A stretch of 7,569 nt of DNA from Campylobacteraceae bacterium (GTDB lineage Bacteria; Campylobacterota; Campylobacteria; Campylobacterales; Sulfurovaceae), in NCBI GenBank assembly GCA_027083075.1, contig JALWQQ010000061.1, positions 1-7,569 of the forward strand, read 5' to 3'. Numbering within the stretch: position 1 is the stretch's first letter; the number at the start of each line of letters is the position of its first letter. Under the pieces are notes generated by a model. That model did not search any database, was not told the origin of the DNA, and was given only the letters and a program-made list of their open reading frames with translations. Below, piece by piece: positions 1 to 5,706 of the stretch. The position numbers and the translations under genes were made by a program.

Positions 1-190
1 GTACTTTGTCTTTACCAAAGTCAACCTGATCACCCAAAAGCTACCGCTTGGCATCAAGCGTTTGGGTACACCGTCGTTTTACTTTATCGCAAGCAACGGC
101 AAGGAGGTGATCGATACGGTGGAGGGCTTCGGCAACAAAAAGGAGTTTTTGCAACTGCTGCAGGAGATCGTGAACGAAAGCAAAAAATGA
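1..190 (+). CDS. Thioredoxin-fold protein, C-terminal fragment (5' end outside window)
   Basis: Only the last 62 codons are present, read in frame from base 2 to a TGA at 188-190. The segment LGTPSFYFIASNGKEV matches the second half of a thioredoxin fold: the TP pair is the cis-proline loop facing the active site, followed by a beta strand, a turn (SNGKE) and another strand. The C-terminal helix is NKKEFLQLLQEIVNESKK. The CxxC active site, any signal peptide and the start codon lie upstream of the window, so cellular location and exact subfamily (for example SoxW/DsbD-gamma-like or TlpA-like) cannot be told. The promoter of the next gene overlaps its stop codon, so it probably ends one transcription unit. 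Fold assignment is fairly sure; function beyond thiol-disulfide chemistry is not. Confidence 0.75.
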   Translation, partial: YFVFTKVNLITQKLPLGIKRLGTPSFYFIASNGKEVIDTVEGFGNKKEFLQLLQEIVNESKK

Positions 191-196
191 TATAAT
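188..196 (+). promoter_or_regulatory. Extended -10 promoter (TGATATAAT) for the YidB-like gene
   Basis: A perfect TATAAT box (191-196) is preceded directly by TGA, giving the extended -10 form TGn-TATAAT. The same TGA is the stop codon of the upstream thioredoxin-fold gene. No good -35 box is visible about 17 bases upstream, as is usual in Campylobacterota sigma-70 promoters. The predicted transcript start is near 203, leaving a short leader of about 23 bases that contains the ribosome binding site AAAGGA (214-219), six bases before the ATG at 226. Confidence 0.7.
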
Positions 197-225
197 GAAA
201 CACATCTTCAACGAAAGGAAAAAGA

Positions 226-678
226 ATGGATTTGGGTGACATCTTAAGTATCGGTGCCAAAATGATTCAAAACAACAGTGACGAGGCAACGACGGGACTC
301 GATTTGGGGGATATCGCCGGAGCGCTTGGCGGCTTGCTTGGCGGTGGCAATAGCGGCGGCGGCTTGGATCTCGGCAGCATTATCGGAAAACTGAGCGAAG
401 GCGGTCTTGGTGATGTGGTTGCTAGCTGGATCGGTAGCGGTGAGAACCTGCCGATCGGCGCCGATCAGGTCAAAGAGGTGCTTGGTAGCGACGTAGTAAG
501 CGAGTTTGCTTCTAAGCTTGGTCTTAATGAGGAGAGTGCCGCAGGCGCGCTTGCCGACGCTTTGCCGCATATGGTAGATCATGCGACTAACGGTGACGAG
601 TCGCTTGCCGGTCAACTACTGGAGCAAGTCGGCGGTATCGGCGGCGCGTTAGATATGGTTAAAAAGATGTTCGGCTAA
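226..678 (+). CDS. YidB-like (DUF937-type) protein
   Basis: 150 residues, start ATG at 226 with a good ribosome binding site (AAAGGA, 6-base spacing). Residues 58-124 follow the E. coli YidB pattern closely: EGGLGDVVASWIGSGENLPI, then DQVKEVLGSDVVSEFASKLGL, then a helix ending ALPHMVDHATNGDE. The N-terminal third is rich in glycine and repeats the motif DLG(D/S)I three times (residues 2-6, 26-30 and 48-52), with the linker GGLLGGGNSGGG between the last two. There is no signal peptide or membrane segment, so it is probably cytoplasmic. The biochemical role of this family is unknown to me and no function is claimed. It has its own promoter and lies between a thioredoxin-fold gene and a secreted EEP-family gene. 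Its C-terminal segment (GGIGGALDMVKKMFG) is amphipathic. Confidence 0.85.
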   Translation: MDLGDILSIGAKMIQNNSDEATTGLDLGDIAGALGGLLGGGNSGGGLDLGSIIGKLSEGGLGDVVASWIGSGENLPIGADQVKEVLGSDVVSEFASKLGLNEESAAGALADALPHMVDHATNGDESLAGQLLEQVGGIGGALDMVKKMFG

Positions 679-743
679 GGTCGAATATCTGACAATTTGA
701 CATACTTTTCTCTACGGCTTCGAAGCTTAGCTACTATATCTTT

Positions 744-2312
744 ATGAAATTTCTACCGCTATTTATCTTATTTACATTGTCGTTATGTGCCAAAGCGTTT
801 TCCGTTGCCACCTACAATGTCGAAAATCTCTTCGACTTGCAGCGTCAAGGCACCGAATATAGCCAATACATCCCGTACCGACACAACTGGAACGAGAGAA
901 TCGTGCACATCAAATTGCAGCATGTCGCCGAAGTACTTTGCGATATGGATGCCGATATCGTAGGGCTGCAAGAGATCGAGAGCGAAAGGATCTTTCGTAG
1001 GCTGCTTCGAACCTTGGAGGAGATGGGGTGTCGCTACCGCTACGGTGCCATTACCCACAAGCGTGGTGCGCCGGTACAGGTGGCGTTACTCTCTCGTTTT
1101 GAGATCGAGAAGAGTAGTGAGATTCGCGTCTCTTATGCACCTAAGGTGCGCAATATTTTAGAAGCGCAGATCAAGACCCCCGGCGAGGGTATCGTACTCT
1201 TTGTCAACCACTGGAAGTCAAAGGCGCGCGACGGCTTCGAAAGCAAGCGCGTCGCCTATGCCAAGGCGCTAATGCGCCGCATCGCCTCTTTGCCGAAGAG
1301 AACACCCTATATCGTTCTTGGTGATTTCAACAGCGACTACAATGCCTATCTTACGCTTGAGAAGCGCAACAACGATACCGGAGGACGAACGGGTATCAAT
1401 ACGATCTTGCCGACGATGCAGGGTGCACAGCCGGTTGACGAGGCGACGATCGCCTCAAAGAGAGGCGCGGGCTTACTCTACGATCTTTGGTATGAGCTGC
1501 CCCTATCGAAACGCTGGAGCCAAAAGTTTTACGGTAAGCGCTCTACGCCCGATCACATTTTGTTGCCGCACGCCTTTTTTGACGGCAGAGGCGTAGAGTA
1601 TCAAAACGGCTCGTTTCGTGTCTTTAAAGCGCCCTATCTCTTTACAAAGAAGGGCTACATCAACCGATGGGAGTATGCGCACGGCAAGCATACGGGTCAC
1701 GGCTATTCCGATCATCTTCCTCTCATTGCTACCTTTGACACCAAGCCTTATAGAGATGACGGAAAAACACGACACTCTATGCCGCCGCAAGTGTGCAGCA
1801 TCGATGCACTCTATAGCAGTTTCGATACACAAGGGCAATATCTGCTTAAAAATGTCGCCGTACTGTTAAAGCGCGGCGCGCACGCTGTTATCAAGGCGCA
1901 GCGCGGTGGACGCGGTATCTTTCTTTACGGTAGTGCATCGGCGCTGCACGAGGGGGAGTGTTACGATCTGCTGGTAGAGGGGGTGAAGCGCTACAAGGGT
2001 TCTTTAGAGATCTCTGCCGCGTATGTGCAAAAGAGCTACGGAAAGTGCGATACTGCGCCACTATTGAAAGATGAGCACTATCTACGTTACGGCAAGTTGC
2101 AGGAAAATGAAGTGTTGCACGATATCGAGGGGCTCTATCGTAAGGGGCGGCTCTACATAGGCGATCGCGCCATTAAACTCTACTTTAAAAAGAGGCGTTT
2201 CATGCCCCCGTCAGGATCAAAGCTCAAGATAGCTTACGCGATTTTAAGGTATTATAAAAACCGGCTCGAGATCATAGTGACGGACGATCGAGACTTTAAA
2301 GTGGCGGAGTAA
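744..2312 (+). CDS. Secreted endonuclease/exonuclease/phosphatase (EEP) family protein with extra C-terminal domain
   Basis: 522 residues. An N-terminal signal peptide (MKFLPLFILFTLSLCAKA, probable cut after residue 18) sends it to the periplasm or outside; Cys15 is not in a proper lipobox. Residues 20-332 form an EEP metal-dependent phosphoesterase domain with all the usual motifs: ATYNVENLF (Asn26), GLQEIE (Glu77), VNHWKSK (Asn155, His156), LGDFNSD (Asp194, Asn196), TPDHIL (Asp270, His271) and YSDHLPL (Asp323, His324). An intact set predicts a working nuclease or phosphodiesterase; the substrate is unknown. Residues about 345-522 form a second, beta-rich domain that I do not firmly recognise; OB-fold-like domains are common partners of secreted EEP nucleases, so that is one guess. 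The ATG at 744 is the only plausible start: an in-frame stop lies at 690-692 with no start codon between, yet there is no Shine-Dalgarno sequence. The stop is two bases before hemJ, so the two are probably co-transcribed. Confidence 0.88.
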   Translation: MKFLPLFILFTLSLCAKAFSVATYNVENLFDLQRQGTEYSQYIPYRHNWNERIVHIKLQHVAEVLCDMDADIVGLQEIESERIFRRLLRTLEEMGCRYRYGAITHKRGAPVQVALLSRFEIEKSSEIRVSYAPKVRNILEAQIKTPGEGIVLFVNHWKSKARDGFESKRVAYAKALMRRIASLPKRTPYIVLGDFNSDYNAYLTLEKRNNDTGGRTGINTILPTMQGAQPVDEATIASKRGAGLLYDLWYELPLSKRWSQKFYGKRSTPDHILLPHAFFDGRGVEYQNGSFRVFKAPYLFTKKGYINRWEYAHGKHTGHGYSDHLPLIATFDTKPYRDDGKTRHSMPPQVCSIDALYSSFDTQGQYLLKNVAVLLKRGAHAVIKAQRGGRGIFLYGSASALHEGECYDLLVEGVKRYKGSLEISAAYVQKSYGKCDTAPLLKDEHYLRYGKLQENEVLHDIEGLYRKGRLYIGDRAIKLYFKKRRFMPPSGSKLKIAYAILRYYKNRLEIIVTDDRDFKVAE

Positions 2313-2314
2313 GC

Positions 2315-2749
2315 ATGGCGTACTATAACTGGATATTGGCATTTCATGTAATGAGTTTTATCTCTTGGATGGCGGCGCTCTTTTACCTGCCGAGACTCTT
2401 TGTCTATCATCGTGAACACGCGGACAATGCAGGCTTTTTGGAGGTGGTGTCGATACAGGAGTATAAGCTGCTCAAGTATATTGCCGTGCCTGCGATGTGG
2501 GCGACCATCTTAAGCGGTGCGGCGATGCTTTGGCTCAATCCCGCACTATTTCAGAGCGGCGGATGGATACATCTGAAACTGACGGCGGTGGCGTTTCTCT
2601 TTGCCTATCAGATCTCATTGGCACGCTTACATACGATCTTGAAGAAGGATCCGCACTATAAGAGCGGCAAGTTTTTTCGTCTCTACAATGAAGTGCCGAC
2701 ACTTCTTATGATCGTCATTGTTATTATGGTAGTCGTAAAACCGTTCTAA
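2315..2749 (+). CDS. hemJ: HemJ-type protoporphyrinogen IX oxidase
   Basis: 144 residues, the usual size for this family (UPF0093, PF03653). HemJ is the integral membrane enzyme that oxidises protoporphyrinogen IX to protoporphyrin IX in haem synthesis, replacing HemG/HemY in many bacteria, including Campylobacterota. Family marks seen: His11 in the first helix (LAFHVMSFISWMAALFYLPR, Arg27), the YKLLKY segment (49-55), WIHLKL (His86, Lys88) in the third helix and the closing FRLYNEVPTLLM motif (121-132) leading into the last helix. Four membrane segments can be placed at about 5-30, 54-74, 84-106 and 126-141. The ATG lies two bases after the stop of the EEP gene, and its ribosome binding site GGAG (2306-2309) is inside that gene's last codons, so translation is probably coupled. 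A cytochrome c gene is close by but on the other strand. Confidence 0.93.
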   Translation: MAYYNWILAFHVMSFISWMAALFYLPRLFVYHREHADNAGFLEVVSIQEYKLLKYIAVPAMWATILSGAAMLWLNPALFQSGGWIHLKLTAVAFLFAYQISLARLHTILKKDPHYKSGKFFRLYNEVPTLLMIVIVIMVVVKPF

Positions 2750-2756
2750 TTTACGC

Positions 2757-2762
2757 TATAAT
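2757..2762 (+). promoter_or_regulatory. -10 box (TATAAT) for the DUF2231-like membrane protein gene
   Basis: A perfect TATAAT starts eight bases after the hemJ stop codon, in the only AT-rich gap of this half. The stretch before it is T-rich (TTCTAATTTACGC) with no clear -35 box, in keeping with Campylobacterota sigma-70 promoters. Predicted transcript start is near 2769, giving a leader of about 30 bases that contains the strong ribosome binding site AGAGGAG (2784-2790) nine bases before the ATG at 2800. Confidence 0.65.
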
Positions 2763-2799
2763 CACAGACGTTCAACTGTTTTAAGAGGAGAAATCGACC

Positions 2800-3525
2800 A
2801 TGAATTTGCCGGCTATCAAACTACCTGAGATACACTTGCCCTTCGATATCCCTTCATTGGTGCATCCGCCGATCGACCATTTCGCTATCGCACTACCCGT
2901 GATCGTTTTGTTGATCGAGCTCTACAATCTTTTTATCAAGCGACGCTCTATTGGTGTTTTGGCATTCGTTCTATTGACTTTGGGTGTCGCGGCGTTAGCC
3001 GCTGCGTATCTGAGCGGTTTGCATGACGGCAAAGCAAGTTTCGAGGCGCTGAGCGAAGCGGGACAAGCGACGCTTAAAGAGCACAAGACACTGGGTACCT
3101 ACCTTTTGTTGCTTGGCGGTGGCGTATGGCTCTTTAAGCTGCTGAGCGTTCTCATCCGCCACAAGGCACTCAAACTCTTTTATCTACTTTTGCTCTTGCT
3201 CTTGATAGGTGGACTCTTTGAGCAGGGCGAAGAGGGTGGCAAGCTTGTCTATGAACATGGCGCCAATGTTCAAAAAGCCAAGCTTTTGGATGACAAGGTT
3301 TTTGACCTTGAAGATAAGATCGACGATCTGCAAACGAAGATCAAGAGATTGGAAAGCAAGGCGGAAAGTTCCACTCAGCCGGCTCATACCGTAGTGCAAG
3401 CAGATGGTTCGACTGCTGCTACACAGAGAGTCGAACCATCCACACAGCAGAGTACAAACGAAAGTAATGCAAGCACGGTAACGCCGACCCCAACTGTTAC
3501 CGAGAGTAATGCGACGGCAAACTAA
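2800..3525 (+). CDS. DUF2231-like four-helix membrane protein with coiled coil and low-complexity tail
   Basis: 241 residues with a strong ribosome binding site (AGAGGAG). The opening VHPPIDHFAIALPVIVLLIE (residues 21-40) resembles the HP..HF.iALP start of DUF2231 membrane proteins, and the later GGKLVYEHGANV (146-157) matches the G-x-LVY-x-x-G ending common in that group. Four membrane segments are seen at about 28-46, 52-73, 98-119 and 122-139; the last is almost pure leucine, with seven in a row. Histidines 22, 27, 75, 95 and 121 near the membrane edges could bind a metal or haem, but this is only a possibility. Residues 158-189 form a charged heptad coiled coil (DDKVFDLEDKIDDLQTKIKR), and 190-241 is a Thr/Ser/Gln/Asn/Pro tail with an ESNA repeat (221-224 and 235-238). 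The function is unknown. Its stop codon overlaps that of the opposing cytochrome gene. Confidence 0.8.
   Translation: MNLPAIKLPEIHLPFDIPSLVHPPIDHFAIALPVIVLLIELYNLFIKRRSIGVLAFVLLTLGVAALAAAYLSGLHDGKASFEALSEAGQATLKEHKTLGTYLLLLGGGVWLFKLLSVLIRHKALKLFYLLLLLLLIGGLFEQGEEGGKLVYEHGANVQKAKLLDDKVFDLEDKIDDLQTKIKRLESKAESSTQPAHTVVQADGSTAATQRVEPSTQQSTNESNASTVTPTPTVTESNATAN
3403..3440. repeat. 12-bp perfect inverted repeat inside the tail of the DUF2231-like gene
   Basis: GATGGTTCGACT (3403-3414) and its exact reverse complement AGTCGAACCATC (3429-3440) flank a 14-base loop. The hairpin lies in the codons of the low-complexity tail (about residues 202-214). No T-run follows on either strand, so it is not an intrinsic terminator. 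A shorter competing stem, AGCAG (3399-3403) with CTGCT (3413-3417), shares bases with it. The role is unknown. Confidence 0.6.
3476..3502. repeat. 7-bp inverted repeat CGGTAAC/GTTACCG near the 3' end of the DUF2231-like gene
   Basis: CGGTAAC (3476-3482) pairs with GTTACCG (3496-3502) across a 13-base loop. A further copy of GGTAACG lies just past the stop codon (3528-3534) and could pair with the same right arm. No T-run follows, so this is not a classic terminator. Part of this may simply come from repeated Val/Thr codons in the tail. Confidence 0.4.
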
Positions 3526-3914
3526 GAGGTAACGTCAAACTCTCCATCATCATACTCTTCTGTCGGCTCCTCTTTTTTAAGCTGCGAGAGCCAGTGTGCC
3601 ATCGCTTTGGTTTGGTTTTGATCCATCGATTTGGCAAAAGAGACCATCACGCCGCCGTAGCTTGTACGCGTTTTTCCCGCTTGTAACTCTTTGAGTCGTG
3701 TATAGAGGTAGGACTCTTTTTTGCCAGCAAGCCTTGGTGAGTTTCCGATCCCTTCACCGTAGAGCCCATGGCATGAGTGACATGCATGCGCCATATAGAA
3801 CTCTTGCATATCGAGGGTTGCCTTCTTTTGGGTAGCTTTTGCTTCTTGCGCTTGAAGTATACCGAAAGTGCACATCCCTGCACAGAGTATAGTAGCAATC
3901 GATCCTCGTTTCAT
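3522..3914 (-). CDS. Small periplasmic monohaem c-type cytochrome
   Basis: 130 residues from the ATG at 3914. The N terminus MKRGSIATILCAGMCTFGILQA is a typical signal peptide with a likely cut after LQA (residue 22), so the mature protein is periplasmic. The haem site is CHSCH (Cys45, Cys48, His49), followed by GLYGEGIGNSPRLAGK, a pattern of class I c553-like cytochromes. The likely second haem ligand is Met90 in GGVMVSFAKSM, ahead of the C-terminal helix QNQTKAMAHWLSQLKK. A very acidic end (EEPTEEYDDGEFD) may help docking to a redox partner. A longer reading from the ATG at 3944 would add MDTQKTEWQK, but a TATAAT box at 3949-3954 would start the transcript at about 3942, inside or after that codon, so 3914 is preferred; a weak GGA (3925-3927) precedes it. 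Probably an electron carrier; the partner is unknown. Confidence 0.87.
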   Translation of the reverse strand: MKRGSIATILCAGMCTFGILQAQEAKATQKKATLDMQEFYMAHACHSCHGLYGEGIGNSPRLAGKKESYLYTRLKELQAGKTRTSYGGVMVSFAKSMDQNQTKAMAHWLSQLKKEEPTEEYDDGEFDVTS

Positions 3915-3948
3915 CTTTTGCCATTCCGTTTTTTGAGTATCCATCGTT

Positions 3949-3954
3949 ATTATA
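3949..3954 (-). promoter_or_regulatory. -10 box (TATAAT) of the cytochrome c gene
   Basis: Read on the minus strand, the gap between the truA stop and the cytochrome gene contains TTTTTTATTAACC followed by TTTTGCGTTATAAT. The TATAAT is perfect and the upstream sequence is T-rich, the usual replacement for a -35 box in Campylobacterota. The box lies inside a 13-base palindrome, CGTTAT-T-ATAACG (3945-3957). The predicted start is near 3942, which decides the start codon choice (3914, not 3944). Confidence 0.65.
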
Positions 3955-3964
3955 ACGCAAAAGG

Positions 3965-4687
3965 TTAATAAAAAATGTGGCTAAGATAGAGTCCTTGCGC
4001 CGGTGCAGGCTTGACGATAGACCGCTCTTTGCCTTGGAGTTGAGAAAGCAGCGCTGCTTTATCCAGTTTTCCTTGTGTACACTGTAATGCAGCTTCTACC
4101 ATGAGGCGTACTTGAGTGCGCAAAAAGCCGTTGGCTGAAAAATGTATGATCGTATAACTTCTATGTCGTGTTACCGTTGCGCGAAAGATGGTACGTACGG
4201 TATGCTTCGGATTGCTTCCTGTTTTGTGAAAATAGATAAAGTCGTGTTTCCCCTCAAAAGATTCGAGTACCTCGCGAAGCGTGTTCAGATCTATGTCAGG
4301 GTAGAAGGCGCAGTAGTTGCGCTCAAAGGGTAGAAGCGGCTTTGTTTTGATAAGGTAGCGATAGCTGCGTCGTTTGGCATCAAAGCGTGCATGAAAGTTT
4401 TCATTTACCTGCGTTATTTTTCGTATCTGCAGGGCAGGGTCGTAACGGTTGATCTCAAAACGTAACCTCTCTAAGTCGTACGCCCTTTCTTTGATATCGA
4501 AGTGGATGCACTGCCCGGTGGCATGCACTCCTCTGTCGGTACGACCGCTACCTATTATCGTCGTTTCTATTCCCAGCTGTGCAAGTCGTTTTTCTAAAGT
4601 ACCCGCTACGGTCTTGTCGGTGCTTTTTTGTCTTTGAAAGCCGTAAAATGCCGAGCCGTCATAGGCGACAATCGCTTTGATGCGCAT
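3965..4687 (-). CDS. truA: tRNA pseudouridine(38-40) synthase TruA
   Basis: 240 residues, normal for TruA. The enzyme converts uridines 38, 39 and 40 in the anticodon arm of tRNAs to pseudouridine in the cytoplasm. The N terminus RIKAIVAYDGSAFYGFQRQ is the standard TruA opening, and GSGRTDRGVHATGQ carries the catalytic Asp51. Further marks are the AKRRSYRYLI strand and the C-terminal NGFLRTQVRLMVEAAL helix typical of the RNA-binding half. The ATG at 4687 overlaps the TGA of the upstream permease gene by one base (TGATG), and CAAGG about eight bases before the ATG can act as the ribosome binding site. A TTG codon immediately before this ATG is in frame but is a poorer choice. It is the last gene of the overlapping operon; 10 bases past its stop lies the -10 box of the cytochrome gene, with no terminator hairpin seen. 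Confidence 0.95.
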   Translation of the reverse strand: MRIKAIVAYDGSAFYGFQRQKSTDKTVAGTLEKRLAQLGIETTIIGSGRTDRGVHATGQCIHFDIKERAYDLERLRFEINRYDPALQIRKITQVNENFHARFDAKRRSYRYLIKTKPLLPFERNYCAFYPDIDLNTLREVLESFEGKHDFIYFHKTGSNPKHTVRTIFRATVTRHRSYTIIHFSANGFLRTQVRLMVEAALQCTQGKLDKAALLSQLQGKERSIVKPAPAQGLYLSHIFY

Positions 4688-5706
4688 CAAAAACGCCTTG
4701 TGACTTTTCTTCTGTAGAGCAGATAGCCCAAGAGGAGAGCACTCGATGAGACGACTGCAAAGATTGTAAAGCTACCGAAGTGTCGGGTGGTTGAAGCCAT
4801 TGTGTAGAAAAATAGTGTTGTCAAGGCTACGGCGGTATAGGTGTGTGGTTCTTCATAGCGCGGATTGTGGATGGTCATGGCGGCAATGAAAAAAAAGGAT
4901 AGCATCGGTATCAGACTTATAAGGAGAGAGAAGAGCGCTTGACCGCGAATACCCTCGTCATTGCGCGCTTGTAGCCAGTAGCCTAGGATATCGTTGAAGC
5001 TATTATAATGAATTTTTGGTGTTTCGAAAACCTCGAGCCTGCGATAGATCGCTTGTCTCAACTTGGCTTTCTCGTAGGTGTATCCAAAGCCGTCATATAG
5101 GGCAAGCGAGGTATAATGCTCGGTCTGCTGTAGCGTTGCATGATGTGCAGAAAAAAACTCCTCTACACCTTTTTGATTGCGCGTATAGATGACAACATCC
5201 TTGAGTTTTTTGTTTTCTTTCGATTTCACATAGATATAGTAGTCGGCAAACTTCTGCCCGATCTTTCCGGGGGTGATATGGAGTTTCGAACTGGTCTTTT
5301 TCTCCTCTTTGAAGTTTTGGTAGCGATTTTTGCTTAAGGGCATAGCTGCAAAGGAGATGCTGAGCAGTAGCAAGGAAAAAAGGAGCGACAGTCTGAAAAA
5401 GGGACGCAAAAGACGCTTGGGAGAGACGCTCATCGCAAAAAGCGAGATAAGTTCATTATCGGTCGAGAGTCCCGCAAAGCTATTTGCCAGAGCTGAAACA
5501 AACGAAAGCGGCAGTGTATAGAAAAAGATTTCAGGTACGGTGTAGAGATAAAGCGTTACTATGTCCGAAAAAGAGAGTTCAAACTGTTCGGTTAAGCCCG
5601 CGATATTAATGAGGTACACCAAAGTAATAATGATAAAAAAAGGCACAAAAAGCGTCAAAAATGCCATAGCAAAATGGCGTGAGAGGTAGGCATTAAGCTT
5701 GACCAT
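4687..5706 (-). CDS. LptF/LptG (YjgP/YjgQ) family permease
   Basis: 339 residues. Members of this family form the inner-membrane channel of the LptB2FG transporter, which pulls lipopolysaccharide out of the membrane and onto the LptC-A-D bridge. Six membrane segments are seen, at about 12-37, 48-77, 102-123, 257-279, 287-305 and 311-332, with a periplasmic beta-jellyroll-like region at 125-255, matching the family layout. The segment NELISLFAMSVSPKRLLRP (84-102) resembles the coupling helix that contacts the ATPase LptB. I cannot tell LptF from LptG by eye, so no symbol is given. The ATG at 5706 lies inside the end of the prepilin peptidase gene (14-base overlap), and its stop overlaps the start of truA. 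GGAAC upstream serves as a modest ribosome binding site. The truA-permease pairing is also known from Helicobacter and Campylobacter. Confidence 0.9.
   Translation of the reverse strand: MVKLNAYLSRHFAMAFLTLFVPFFIIITLVYLINIAGLTEQFELSFSDIVTLYLYTVPEIFFYTLPLSFVSALANSFAGLSTDNELISLFAMSVSPKRLLRPFFRLSLLFSLLLLSISFAAMPLSKNRYQNFKEEKKTSSKLHITPGKIGQKFADYYIYVKSKENKKLKDVVIYTRNQKGVEEFFSAHHATLQQTEHYTSLALYDGFGYTYEKAKLRQAIYRRLEVFETPKIHYNSFNDILGYWLQARNDEGIRGQALFSLLISLIPMLSFFFIAAMTIHNPRYEEPHTYTAVALTTLFFYTMASTTRHFGSFTIFAVVSSSALLLGYLLYRRKVTRRF

Noticed and set aside
244..615. 123-codon open frame on the minus strand opposite the YidB-like gene
   Set aside because: It mirrors a strongly coding plus-strand gene, has no ribosome binding site or recognisable domain, and its composition fits a shadow frame.
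717..726. GCTTCGAAGC palindrome before the EEP gene as a terminator or operator
   Set aside because: It has no loop or T-run, so it is not a terminator, and a single 10-bp palindrome is too little evidence for an operator.
697..740. TTGACA (697-702) with TACTAT (732-737) as a promoter for the EEP gene
   Set aside because: The spacing is 29 bases, far too long for sigma-70; at 17 bases the sequence is TCGAAG, which is not a -10 box.
3403..3440. The GGTTCGA string in the inverted repeat as part of a tRNA or an attachment site
   Set aside because: The string resembles a tRNA T-loop, but no acceptor, D-arm or anticodon arm can be folded around it and it lies in a reading frame with no integrase nearby.
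3524..3578. AAGAGG (3524-3529) with CCTCTT and a T-run (3569-3578) as a terminator of the plus-strand unit
   Set aside because: The stem is only 6 bp with a 39-base loop and lies inside the cytochrome gene; too weak to call.
5002..5009. ATTATAAT palindrome inside the permease gene as an internal promoter for truA
   Set aside because: It encodes ordinary codons (His-Tyr-Asn region) about 315 bases before truA, and the tight gene overlaps suggest a shared transcript instead.
5108..5120. Plus-strand TATAAT (5112-5117) inside the permease gene as an antisense promoter
   Set aside because: No -35, extended -10 or T-rich upstream sequence supports it; a single hexamer in a coding region is expected by chance.
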